Source: Acidobacteriota bacterium
GTDB lineage: Bacteria; Acidobacteriota; Vicinamibacteria; Fen-336
NCBI GenBank assembly: GCA_003223555.1
Contig: QHVM01000087.1
Span: 169,323-204,080, forward strand
DNA: 34,758 bases
Reading direction: 5' to 3'
The position numbers and the translations under genes are program-made. Below are positions 23,060-31,203 of the stretch, one piece after another (position 1 is the first letter of the stretch; each line of letters starts with the position of its first letter). The notes beneath the pieces were generated by a model. The model made no database searches. It had not been told where the DNA came from and saw nothing but the letters and a program-made list of their open reading frames with translations.

Positions 23060-23080
23060 CCGCGGCCTCGGGAGGCGGGT

Positions 23081-24451
23081 ATGAAGAGCGCGGTGCGAGA
23101 CCTGCAGGGGCGGCGGTCCTTCTTCCGGAGGCTGGGCGCGGCGGCGGCCGGGCTGGGCGCGGCCAGCGTCTTGTCGGACGCGGACCTCGAGGGCGCGGTC
23201 CAGAACGTCAACCGGAGCTCGCAGCCCTCCCAGCTCAAGATCACGGACCTCCGGGTGGCCGTGGTGACCGGCGCTCCGTTCACCTGCCCGATCATCCGCG
23301 TCGACACCAACCAGGGGATCTCGGGCTACGGGGAGGTGCGCGACGGGGCCAGCAAGACCTACGCCCTGATGCTGAAGAGCCGGCTCGTGGGCGAGAACCC
23401 CTGCAACGTGGACAGGGTCTTCCGCAAGATCAAGCAGTTCGGCCACCACGCGCGGCAGGCGGGCGGGGTGTGCGGGGTGGAGATGGCGTGCTGGGACCTG
23501 GCCGGCAAGGCCTTCGGGGTCCCCGTCTACCAGATGCTGGGAGGCCGGTTCCGCGACCGGGTGCGTCTCTACGCCGATACCACCGAGGTGGAGGACGGGC
23601 ACGCCCAGGGCCGGCGGCTGAAGGAGCGCATGGACCGCGGCCTCACGTTCCTCAAGGTCGACTTCGGCGTCAACCTGCTCCACGAGAAGCCGGGCACGCT
23701 GAACGTGCCGGCCGGCGCGCCGGCGCGGGGCGGCGACATGGTGATGCACCCCTTCACCGGCCTCGCCATCACGGACAAGGGAGTGGCGTACCTCTCCGAC
23801 TTCGTGGCCGCGATCCGGGAGGAGATCGGGATGGAGGTCCCGCTGGCCTCCGACCACTTCGGCCACATCGACGTCAACTCCTGCATCCGCCTGGCCCGCG
23901 CCATGGAGAAGCACCAGCTCGCCTGGATGGAGGACATGGTGCCCTGGCAGCTCCCGCACCTCCTGAGGCAGATCAAGGAGGCGACCGAGACGCCGATCCT
24001 CACCGGGGAGGACATCTACCTGAAGGAGGACTTCGCCAAGCTCGTGGACATGCAGGCGGTGGACATGATCCATCCCGACCTGGCCAGCGCGGGCGGGATC
24101 CTGGAGACGAAGAAGATCGGCGACTACGCCCAGGAGCACGGGGTGGCGATGGCCATGCACTTCGCGGGCACGCCGGTCTCCTTCATGGCCAACGTCAACT
24201 GCGCGGCGGCCACCGAGAACTTCATCGCCCTCGAGCACCACTCGCTCGAGGTGCCGTGGTGGGAGGACCTGGTGACGGGCATGCCCAAGCCACTGGTGAA
24301 GGCAGGCCACGCCACCGTGCCCGACGCGCCGGGGCTGGGCGTCGAGCTGAACCCGGACACCGTCCACGCCCACCTGCTGGCGGGCGAGGGCTACTTCGAG
24401 CCCACTCCGCAGTGGGACGACGAGCGGTCCTGGGACCGGCTGTGGAGCTGA
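23081..24451 (+). CDS. Tat-exported enolase-superfamily (mandelate racemase/muconate lactonizing type) enzyme
   Basis: 456 residues. The start ATG 23081 has GGAGG 6 nt upstream. A twin-arginine signal (GRRSFFRRLGAAAAGLGAAS) is followed by the enolase-superfamily N-domain (VDTNQGISGYGEVRDGASKT) and barrel. Catalytic residues are in the expected order: Lys192 in FLKVDFG (K-x-D), metal ligands Asp258 (SDHFGH), Glu284 (WMEDMVPW) and Glu310 (TGEDIYL), then His360 in AMAMHFAGTPVSFMANVN. This arrangement and the ending resemble sugar-acid dehydratases and racemases. The family abstracts a proton alpha to a carboxylate. An insertion at about 198-232 follows the K-x-D. Export is unusual for the superfamily but fits the neighbours. 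It is the first gene of the five-gene set. Confidence 0.9.
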   Translation: MKSAVRDLQGRRSFFRRLGAAAAGLGAASVLSDADLEGAVQNVNRSSQPSQLKITDLRVAVVTGAPFTCPIIRVDTNQGISGYGEVRDGASKTYALMLKSRLVGENPCNVDRVFRKIKQFGHHARQAGGVCGVEMACWDLAGKAFGVPVYQMLGGRFRDRVRLYADTTEVEDGHAQGRRLKERMDRGLTFLKVDFGVNLLHEKPGTLNVPAGAPARGGDMVMHPFTGLAITDKGVAYLSDFVAAIREEIGMEVPLASDHFGHIDVNSCIRLARAMEKHQLAWMEDMVPWQLPHLLRQIKEATETPILTGEDIYLKEDFAKLVDMQAVDMIHPDLASAGGILETKKIGDYAQEHGVAMAMHFAGTPVSFMANVNCAAATENFIALEHHSLEVPWWEDLVTGMPKPLVKAGHATVPDAPGLGVELNPDTVHAHLLAGEGYFEPTPQWDDERSWDRLWS

Positions 24452-24472
24452 GGGGTCGAATCCCGTGAACGC

Positions 24473-24478
24473 TATAAT
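24473..24478 (+). promoter_or_regulatory. Second TATAAT element, before the SelA-like gene
   Basis: A perfect TATAAT lies 26 nt before ATG 24505, within TGAACGC-TATAATCC. The match with 23054 extends over about 14 nt, so the same sigma factor or regulator probably reads both. Its -35 region is also not recognisable. Confidence 0.45.
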
Positions 24479-24504
24479 CCAGGATCGCCCGGGAAGGAGT
24501 CCAC

Positions 24505-26133
24505 ATGAGCGCTGACGCAATCACTCGCCGTGAGCTTTTCCGCCGGGGAGGCCTGCTGGGAGGCTTCCTGGCCCTGCCGGGATCCTTGCGAGCGGCGGCG
24601 GCGGCCGCCCCCGCTCCGGCCGTCCCCACGCCGGCCACGCCGTTCCCGAGCGCGCTGCGCCTCGGGCCCGACATCTACCAGTCGATCGGCGTCCGGCCGC
24701 TCGTCAACGCGCGCGGCACGTACACGATCATCAGCGGCTCGACGATGCTGCCGGAGGTACGGGCGGCGATGGACGCCGCGGCGCAGCATTACGTGCACCT
24801 GGACGAGCTGGCCGAGGCGGTCGGCGCCCGCCTGGCCGAGCTGACCAGGGCGGAGTGGGGCCTCGTCACCGTCGGCTGCGCGGCTGCCCTCACCCACGCC
24901 ACCGCCGCTTGCGTGGCCGGCGGCAACCCGGACCTCCACGTCCGCATCCCGAACCTCGACGGCTTCCCGCGCGACGAGGCGGTCATCCCCAAGCACTCGC
25001 GCAACGTCTACGACGCGGCCGTCCGCGCGGTGGGCGTGCGCGTCATCGAGGTCACGACGCCGGCGGAGCTGGAGGCGGCTCTCGGTCCGCGGACGGCGCT
25101 CGTCTACGTCCTGGCCGGCCCCGAGGCCGACGAGAGCCCGCTGAACACGAAGATGATCGCCTCCATCGCCCAGGCCCGGAAGGTCCCGGTGCTGGTGGAT
25201 GCCGCGGCCGAGATCCTCACCGTGCCCAACGTCCACCTGCAGAACGGCGCCACCCTGGTGGCCTACAGCGGAGGCAAGTGCCTGCGCGGCCCGCAGGCCG
25301 CCGGCCTGCTGCTCGGCCGCAAGGACCTCGTGCGGGCGGCCTGGGTCCACAGCGCGCCGCACCACGGCTATGCCCGCTCGATGAAGGTGGGGAAGGAAGA
25401 GGCGATCGGGATGCTCATGGCCGTGGAGATGTGGATGAAGCGGGACCACGACGCGGAGTGGAAGCAGTGGACGTCGTGGCTCGATCACGTCGCCCGCCGC
25501 GTCTCGGCGATCGACGGCGTCACGACCGGCATCGTCCAGCCCCGCGGCCTGTCCAACCGCATGCCGTCCCTGCGGGTCTTCTGGGACCGCAAGCGGTTCG
25601 GCGTGGCCGGCGACGCGGTCGTCCGCACGCTGTTCGACACCGACCCCCGGGTCGGCATCTTCGCCGCCCGTGGGGAGAGCGATACGCAGACCGGCGTCCA
25701 GGTCAACCCCTACATGATGGCGCCGGGAGACGAGAAGATCGTCGCCGACCGGCTCTACGCCGTGCTGACGAGCGCCCGCGGCCGGCCGGCCGCCGACCCG
25801 CCGGCCGCCCCCCCGGCCACCGACCTCAGCGGCCAGTGGGACGTGCACATCGAGTACGCGGCCGGCTCGTCCGACCACACGCTGAACCTTCGCCAGCGGG
25901 GCAACGAGATCGACGGCGCCCACGGCGGCGACTTCGTCTCGCGCGATCTCGCGGGCACGATCGAGGGCGACACGGTGAAGATCCGCAGCAACTACGCGGA
26001 GAGCCACGGCGACGCGCTGAACTACTCGTTCTCCGGCAAGGTCAGCGGCGACGCGATGTCCGGCACGCTCGAGCTCGGCGAATACCTGGGCGCCCGGTGG
26101 ACGGCCCGCCGGCGCGCCGTCCGGAGGGGCTGA
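24505..26133 (+). CDS. Tat-exported SelA-like PLP enzyme with C-terminal beta domain
   Basis: 542 residues; GGAAGGAG precedes the ATG. A twin-arginine signal (TRRELFRRGGLLGGFLALPG) and an Ala/Pro linker lead into a fold-type I PLP domain of the SelA/DgaE-like family: NARGTYTIISGSTMLPEV, VGCAAALTHATAACVAGGNP, VDAAAEIL (Asp232) and the PLP lysine in YSGGKCLRGPQAAGLLLG (Lys258). The family includes D-glucosaminate-6-phosphate ammonia-lyase and related lyases, as well as selenocysteine synthase; the signal peptide and the lack of other Sec genes rule against the latter. From about residue 440 a further ~95 residues (DLSGQWDVHIEYAAG, LNLRQRGNEIDG, NYSFSGKVSGDAMSGTLELG) look like a small lipocalin-like or YceI-like beta barrel. 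I infer a periplasmic lyase. Confidence 0.87.
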   Translation: MSADAITRRELFRRGGLLGGFLALPGSLRAAAAAAPAPAVPTPATPFPSALRLGPDIYQSIGVRPLVNARGTYTIISGSTMLPEVRAAMDAAAQHYVHLDELAEAVGARLAELTRAEWGLVTVGCAAALTHATAACVAGGNPDLHVRIPNLDGFPRDEAVIPKHSRNVYDAAVRAVGVRVIEVTTPAELEAALGPRTALVYVLAGPEADESPLNTKMIASIAQARKVPVLVDAAAEILTVPNVHLQNGATLVAYSGGKCLRGPQAAGLLLGRKDLVRAAWVHSAPHHGYARSMKVGKEEAIGMLMAVEMWMKRDHDAEWKQWTSWLDHVARRVSAIDGVTTGIVQPRGLSNRMPSLRVFWDRKRFGVAGDAVVRTLFDTDPRVGIFAARGESDTQTGVQVNPYMMAPGDEKIVADRLYAVLTSARGRPAADPPAAPPATDLSGQWDVHIEYAAGSSDHTLNLRQRGNEIDGAHGGDFVSRDLAGTIEGDTVKIRSNYAESHGDALNYSFSGKVSGDAMSGTLELGEYLGARWTARRRAVRRG

Positions 26134-26137
26134 GCGC

Positions 26138-27424
26138 GTGGGTGCGGGAGCGCCTCGCCTGGCCGCCCTGCTGCTGCTGGCGGCGGCCGTCCCGGTGACC
26201 GCGGCGGAGCCGAAGTACGACCTCCTGCTGCGCGGCGGGCACCTCATCGATCCCCGGAACGGCATCGACGCCGTCCGCGACGTGGCCATCGCCGGCGGAA
26301 AGGTCGCCGCGGTCGCGCCGCGGATCGATCCCGCCGACGCGTTCAAGACGATCGACGTCTCCGGCCTCTACGTCGCCCCCGGCCTGGTGGACATCCACGT
26401 CCACGTCTTCGCGGGCACCGGGGAGAAAGGCTCGTACGCGGGCGACAACAGCGTCTACCCGGACGGCTTCACGCTGCGGGCCGGCGTGACGACCGTGGCC
26501 GACGCGGGGTGCGCAGGCTGGCGCAACTTCGAGGAGTTCAAGGCGCGCGTCATCGACCGCGCGAAGACGCGCGTGCTGGCCTTCCTCAACATCGTCGGCA
26601 ACGGCATGCGGGGCGGGCCCTGGGAGCAGGACCTCGCCGACATGGCGGCGGTGCCCGCGGGCGTGATGGCGAAGAAGTATCCCGGCCTGATCGTGGGCAT
26701 CAAGACCGCCCACTACGCGGGCCCCGAGTGGACGCCGGTGGAGCACGCGGTGGAGGCGGGCACGATCGCCGACGTTCCCGTGATGGTCGACTTCGGGGCC
26801 AGCAAGCCCGAGCGGCCGCTGGCCGAGCTGGTCACCAGGAAGCTGCGGCCCGGCGACATCTACACGCACGTCTACTCGGGCCTGCGCGGGGAGCTGGACC
26901 CGTCGGGCCACGTGAACCCGGGTCTCTTCGAGGGGCGCAAGCGGGGCGTGGTCTTCGACGTGGGCCACGGCGGGGGCAGCTTCGCCTGGCGCGTCGCGGT
27001 CCCGGCGATCAAGGAGGGGTTCCTTCCCGATTCGATCTCGACGGACCTGCATATCGGCAGCATGAACGCGGGCATGAAGGACATGCTCAACGTCATGAGC
27101 AAGTTCCTGGCGATGGGACAGCCGCTGGCCGACGTGATCCGCTGGTCGACCTGGAACCCGGCCCGCGAGATCAAGCAGGACGGACTCGGGCACCTGTCGG
27201 TCGGGGCGGGGGCCGACGTGGCCGTCCTGCGGCTGGAGGAAGGCCGCTTCGGCTTCGTCGACTCGTTCGGCGCCCGCCTGCGCGGGACGCAGAGGCTCGT
27301 CTGCGAGCTGACCCTGCGCGACGGGAAGGTCGTCTACGACCTCGACGGCCTCGCTCGCCCGGACTGGGACACGCTGCCCGGGGACTACAAGTCCACCGGC
27401 GACCCCCGGTGGGAAGGGAGGTGA
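26138..27424 (+). CDS. Exported amidohydrolase/deacetylase-family metallohydrolase
   Basis: 428 residues from GTG 26138, 4 nt after the previous stop, with GGAGG upstream inside that gene's end. A Sec signal (RLAALLLLAAAVPVTAAEP) is followed by a dihydroorotase-like amidohydrolase. Metal ligands appear in order: H-V-H in GLVDIHVHVF (His87, His89), a probable carboxylated Lys in VGIKTAHY, His in IYTHVYSG, His in FDVGHGGGSF, and Asp in STDLHIGS. The C-terminal small barrel resumes with GHLSVGAGADVAVLRL. Related genes sit next to SelA/DgaE-like lyases in other bacteria, so a linked step such as N-deacetylation or ring opening before deamination is likely (inference). Confidence 0.88.
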   Translation: MGAGAPRLAALLLLAAAVPVTAAEPKYDLLLRGGHLIDPRNGIDAVRDVAIAGGKVAAVAPRIDPADAFKTIDVSGLYVAPGLVDIHVHVFAGTGEKGSYAGDNSVYPDGFTLRAGVTTVADAGCAGWRNFEEFKARVIDRAKTRVLAFLNIVGNGMRGGPWEQDLADMAAVPAGVMAKKYPGLIVGIKTAHYAGPEWTPVEHAVEAGTIADVPVMVDFGASKPERPLAELVTRKLRPGDIYTHVYSGLRGELDPSGHVNPGLFEGRKRGVVFDVGHGGGSFAWRVAVPAIKEGFLPDSISTDLHIGSMNAGMKDMLNVMSKFLAMGQPLADVIRWSTWNPAREIKQDGLGHLSVGAGADVAVLRLEEGRFGFVDSFGARLRGTQRLVCELTLRDGKVVYDLDGLARPDWDTLPGDYKSTGDPRWEGR

Positions 27425-27426
27425 AG

Positions 27427-27909
27427 ATGGCGATGTCGAACCGCAGGAGCTTCCTGGCCAAGTCGCCCGCGGTGGCGGTGGCGGCGGCCGCCGCGTCGCC
27501 GTCCCTCGCCGCCGACAAGGGCAACCGGGCCGACAAGGGCCAGCCGGTGAAGAAGGTCCTCTGGACCGACGGCAAGCGGCCCGAGAAGCAGCCGCTCTTC
27601 AGCCCGGCCGTGATGTACGGGAACCTCCTGTTCATCTCCGGCGTCGGCGCGCACTTCGAGGGCGACATCAAGAGCCACACCGCGCACGTGCTCGACGAGA
27701 TCAAGAAGAAGCTGGAGGCCGCCGGCTCCTCGATGGAGAAGGTCCTGAAGGTCAACGTGTACCTGAACGACCTGAAGGACTACGCGGGGATGAACGAGGT
27801 CTTCCTGGGCAAGTTCGGTCCCGATCCCGGCGTGCGGACGACCATCGCCGCCGCCGGAGGCATCCCCGGCAACTCGCTGGTGGAGATCGACTGCATCGCG
27901 TACGTCTGA
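27427..27909 (+). CDS. Tat-exported RidA-family imine/enamine deaminase
   Basis: 160 residues; ATG 27427 lies 2 nt after the amidohydrolase stop, behind GGGAGGTGA. The signal has a twin arginine (SNRRSFLAKSPAVAVAAAAA). The RidA domain follows: SPAVMYGNLLFISGVGAHFE, VLDEIKKKLEAAGSSMEKVL, KVNVYLNDLKDYAGMNEVF, and the substrate-binding Arg in DPGVRTTIAAAG near the end. RidA proteins hydrolyse enamine/imine intermediates released by PLP enzymes to keto acids plus ammonia. Being exported and directly linked to an exported PLP lyase, it very likely works on that enzyme's product outside the cytoplasm (inference). Confidence 0.9.
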   Translation: MAMSNRRSFLAKSPAVAVAAAAASPSLAADKGNRADKGQPVKKVLWTDGKRPEKQPLFSPAVMYGNLLFISGVGAHFEGDIKSHTAHVLDEIKKKLEAAGSSMEKVLKVNVYLNDLKDYAGMNEVFLGKFGPDPGVRTTIAAAGGIPGNSLVEIDCIAYV

Positions 27910-27926
27910 GCGGCGGGGCGGCCGGC

Positions 27927-29003
27927 GTGCTCGGGCGGCTGGCCGCGGCGGGCCTGCTCTTCTCGCTGGCCGCGCCGCGGGCGGCCCGGTCCGCCCGTAA
28001 CCTGGAAGCGCCACCGACCGCGTCGGCGCCCGTGGACGTCATCTTCGACACCGACATGGCGCTCGACGTCGACGACGTCGGCGCGCTGGCGCTGCTCCAT
28101 GCGCTCAGTGACCGAAAGGAATGCCGGATCCTGGCCGTCGGCGTGAGCGAGAGCGCCCGCGCCTACGACGGCCAGTGGGCGGCGGCCATGGCCGACGTGA
28201 TCAACACGTACTACGGCCGGCCGGAGATCCCGGTCGGGGCCTACCGCGGTCCTCACCAGGAGCTGGCCGAGCGAGGACACTACACCGAGAAGACGGTCCG
28301 CGCCGGCTTTGCCCACCGGCTGCTCACCGGCGCCGACGCGCCCGAGGCGTACAAGCTCTACCGGCAGGTGCTGGCCGGCCGGCCGGACCTGAGCGTCAGG
28401 ATGGTGAGCGTCGGCTTCCTCACCAACCTCGAGGCGCTGCTCGCCTCCGGGCCCGACGAGGCGAGCCCGCTCGGGGGCGTGGAGCTGGTCCGGCGGAAGG
28501 TGAGGGAGTGGTCGTGCATGGGCGGCCGCTACCCGTCGTCGGACGAGCACGGCGAGTTCAACCTGGCCACCTATCCGGAAGCCACCGCCTACGTGCTCGG
28601 CCACTGGCCCACGCCGGTCACGTTCGCCGGCTTCGAGCTGGGTGTGCAGGTGATGACGGGCGCCCGCCTCGTCCGCGAGCGCGACCCGGCCCGGAACCCG
28701 GTGGCCCGGGCCTATCTCGAGTACACGGGAGGGAAGGACCGGATGAGCTGGGACCAGACCGCCGCGCTCTACGCGGTGCGGGGCCTGGGGAGCGGCGGCC
28801 GCCCGTACTACTCGAGGGTCGCCGGCCACAACCGCTTCGAGCTGCTCGTGGGCCCACCCGGCCGCGGACCCCAACCTTCCCGCAACGTGTGGGTGTCGGG
28901 GGCCGAGGCGGAGCAAGCCTACCTCGTGGCGGCCATGCCGCCGGCCGAGCTGGCCCAGGTCATCGAGGAGCTGATGATGCAGCGGCGGGCCGGGGGCCGA
29001 TAG
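27927..29003 (+). CDS. Exported nucleoside-hydrolase-family protein
   Basis: 358 residues from GTG 27927, 17 nt after the RidA stop. A Sec-type signal (GRLAAAGLLFSLAAPRAARS) precedes the inosine/uridine-preferring nucleoside hydrolase fold: the calcium-binding motif VIFDTDMALDVDDVGALALL (D-x-D-x4-D-x-D-D), SVGFLTNLEALL, EFNLATYPEATAYVL and the closing Asp in SWDQTAALYAV. The family cleaves N-glycosidic bonds of ribonucleosides; related periplasmic proteins act on other N- or O-ribosides. As the last gene of the exported set it may release the sugar or base part of the substrate. No terminator-like T-run follows; a short C-rich gap leads to the VWFA genes. Confidence 0.87.
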   Translation: MLGRLAAAGLLFSLAAPRAARSARNLEAPPTASAPVDVIFDTDMALDVDDVGALALLHALSDRKECRILAVGVSESARAYDGQWAAAMADVINTYYGRPEIPVGAYRGPHQELAERGHYTEKTVRAGFAHRLLTGADAPEAYKLYRQVLAGRPDLSVRMVSVGFLTNLEALLASGPDEASPLGGVELVRRKVREWSCMGGRYPSSDEHGEFNLATYPEATAYVLGHWPTPVTFAGFELGVQVMTGARLVRERDPARNPVARAYLEYTGGKDRMSWDQTAALYAVRGLGSGGRPYYSRVAGHNRFELLVGPPGRGPQPSRNVWVSGAEAEQAYLVAAMPPAELAQVIEELMMQRRAGGR

Positions 29004-29028
29004 CCCCCCCCGGCTAGCGCCCCCTGGA

Positions 29029-29058
29029 TTGACCGCGGTCCGAATGCCGGCGTAACCT
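29029..29058 (+). promoter_or_regulatory. Possible promoter of the VWFA pair
   Basis: -35-like TTGACC (29029-29034), an 18-nt spacer and -10-like TAACCT (29053-29058), 12 nt before ATG 29071. There is no Shine-Dalgarno, so the transcript may have a very short leader. Confidence 0.35.
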
Positions 29059-29070
29059 CAGTCTCTCCGC

Positions 29071-31203
29071 ATGCGCCTCCTGCCTCTCGGGTTCGGGCTG
29101 GCCGTGGCCGTGAACACCGCCGCGCAGACGCCGCCTTCGCCGCCGCCGGCCGCCGCCGACCAGCCCGTCTTCCGGACCGGGACCACCGTGGTCCTGCTCG
29201 ACGTCGTGATCCGCGACAAGAAGGGCCGGCCGATCCCGGACGTGACTCGCGACGAAGTCGAGGTCTTCGAGGAGGGGGCCCGGCAGAAGATCGAGGCCTT
29301 CCGCTGGGTCGAGACCGAGGCGCCCGTCGAGGGCGCAGCCGCGCCGCCGCCCAAGGCCCCGGACGCGTCGCGCCAGATCAACCTCGTCTCGCTGGTCTTC
29401 GACCAGCTCGGCCCCGACGGTCGGCGCCTGGCCGCAAAGGCGGCGACGAGCTTCCTCGACAAGGGTCTTCGGCCGAACACGTGGGTGGCCGTCTTCCAGA
29501 TCGACCAGCGTCTGGCGCTGCTCCAGCCCTTCACCAACGATGCGGCGGTGCTCAAGGACGCAGTGACCCGTGCGACAGCCGGTACTTACAAAGGCCTCAT
29601 CGACGAGCGGGCCGCGCTGCAGGAGGCGCAGAAGCAGCTGGAGGACAGCGGGGCCGCGGAGGCCGACGGCGCCACCGGGGGCCGGGGCGCCCCCGCGACC
29701 GGCGGCGGCTTCGCCGCCCACGCCCAGGCCCAGGCGCTGATGAACATGCTCCGCATGGCGTACTCTCTCCAGCGGCAGCAACAGGGCGCCACGTCGCTCT
29801 ACCCGCTGCTCGCGCTCGTGCGCGGGCACGAGACGCTGGCCGGCCGGAAGACGCTCGTCTATCTCTCGGAGGGCCTCCAGGTGCCTCCGAACCTGGAGGC
29901 CGTCTTCCGCTCGACGATCAGCGCGGCCAACCGGGCGAACGTCAGCGTCTACGCGATCGACGCCCGCGGTCTCAACGTGGAGCGGGCGATGGCCGCCTCG
30001 GGGGATGCGCTGGCCCAGGCCCAGCGGGCCAGCCAGCGTTCCGTGCAGAGCCCCGGCGGGGGCTCGGTGACCAAGGACGAGATCTACGCCGCCGACACCG
30101 CGGAGTCGGCCCTGCGGCTCGACGTCGAGGGCACGCTGGCCGACCTGTCCGAGAGCACGGGCGGGTTCCTGGTCGCCAACACGAACGACTTCAAGCAGGG
30201 GGCGGAGCGCCTGGCCGCCGACCTCTCGGGCCACTACGAGCTGACGTACCAGCCGCCCGCGGCGGCCTGGGACGGCCGCTTCCGGCCGATCGAGGTGAAG
30301 GTGGCCCGCAAGGGCGCCGTGGTGCAGGCCCGCAGCGGATACTTCGCGCTGCCGCCCGGCGAGTCATCGGCCCTGCTCGCCTACGAGGTGCCACTGCTGG
30401 CCGCGCTCGGCCGGCCCGCGCCGCCCCGGGACTTCGAGCTCCGCGCCGGCACCCTCCATTTCGACGAGGGACCGGCCGGCCGCGAGCACCGGCTGATCGT
30501 CGAGGCGAGGATCGGCAGCCTCGAGATGGTCAAGGACCCGGCGAAGAAGACCTACCGGGTCCATTTCTCCCTGCTCGCCCTGGTGAAGGACAAGGACGGG
30601 GCGGTCGTGGAGCGCTTCAGCGAGGACTACCCCTTCGAGGGCCCGATCGAGAAGGCGGAGGCCCTGAAGCTCGGGAGCATCGTCTTCAAGCGCCGGTTCA
30701 CGCTCCCTCCTGGCTCGTACAGCCTGCAGGCGGCGGGGCAGGACCGCGAGCGGAACCGGATCGGCACCACGCGCGTCACCTTCGAGGTTCCCGCCCCGGC
30801 GCCGGGAGCGCGGATGAGCAGCATCGCGCTCATCCGCCGGATCGAGTCCGCTCCGGCGCGGGCCGAGCGCTCCGACGATCCCCTGGACGTCGGCGGCGTG
30901 CGGGTCGTCCCCAACCTCGACCTCCCGATCTCCCTGGCCGCGAACCAGAAGCTGTCGCTGTTCTTCATCGCCTACCTGCAGGGCGGCGAGCGGCCCCGGA
31001 TGAGCCTGGAGTTCTGGCGCGCGGGCCGGGCGCTGGCCCGGGCCGAGCCGGAGCTGCCGGCCCCCGAGCCCGACGGGAAGATCCGCTACGTGGGGACGTT
31101 CCCGATCGAGAAGTTCACCCCCGGCGAGTACGAGGTGCGCGTGGCGCTCAGCGGGCCGGCCGGCCGCTGCGAAGAGAAGGCCGCGTTCACGCTGGTCCCT
31201 TGA
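29071..31203 (+). CDS. Secreted VWFA-related protein (Acidobacteria type)
   Basis: 710 residues. The signal peptide (MRLLPLGFGLAVAVNTAAQ) leads into the family's N-terminal strand block: TGTTVVLLDVVIRDKKGRPI, then DVTRDEVEVFEEGARQKIEA. A von Willebrand factor A-like region follows (LVSLVFDQLGPDGRRLAAKA, GRKTLVYLSEGL, VSVYAIDARGLN), then ESTGGFLVANTNDFKQGAER and a beta-rich C-terminal half (GHYELTYQPP, YSLQAAGQDRERNRIGTTR). The canonical MIDAS D-x-S-x-S is not intact: the visible motif is FDQLG. This pattern is common to many Acidobacteria VWFA-related proteins. The function is not known; secretion and metal/protein binding are the usual expectation. It is followed by a related gene through a 4-nt overlap. 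Confidence 0.88.
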   Translation: MRLLPLGFGLAVAVNTAAQTPPSPPPAAADQPVFRTGTTVVLLDVVIRDKKGRPIPDVTRDEVEVFEEGARQKIEAFRWVETEAPVEGAAAPPPKAPDASRQINLVSLVFDQLGPDGRRLAAKAATSFLDKGLRPNTWVAVFQIDQRLALLQPFTNDAAVLKDAVTRATAGTYKGLIDERAALQEAQKQLEDSGAAEADGATGGRGAPATGGGFAAHAQAQALMNMLRMAYSLQRQQQGATSLYPLLALVRGHETLAGRKTLVYLSEGLQVPPNLEAVFRSTISAANRANVSVYAIDARGLNVERAMAASGDALAQAQRASQRSVQSPGGGSVTKDEIYAADTAESALRLDVEGTLADLSESTGGFLVANTNDFKQGAERLAADLSGHYELTYQPPAAAWDGRFRPIEVKVARKGAVVQARSGYFALPPGESSALLAYEVPLLAALGRPAPPRDFELRAGTLHFDEGPAGREHRLIVEARIGSLEMVKDPAKKTYRVHFSLLALVKDKDGAVVERFSEDYPFEGPIEKAEALKLGSIVFKRRFTLPPGSYSLQAAGQDRERNRIGTTRVTFEVPAPAPGARMSSIALIRRIESAPARAERSDDPLDVGGVRVVPNLDLPISLAANQKLSLFFIAYLQGGERPRMSLEFWRAGRALARAEPELPAPEPDGKIRYVGTFPIEKFTPGEYEVRVALSGPAGRCEEKAAFTLVP

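Noticed and set aside
24505-26133. Selenocysteine synthase (SelA) proper
   Set aside because: Tat signal, extra C-terminal domain, no SelB, SelD or tRNA-Sec nearby; better read as a SelA-like lyase.
29481-31199. In-frame extension making one 1295-residue protein before the second VWFA gene
   Set aside because: The extension is a shifted reading of the first VWFA gene; a signal peptide and family start appear right after 31200.
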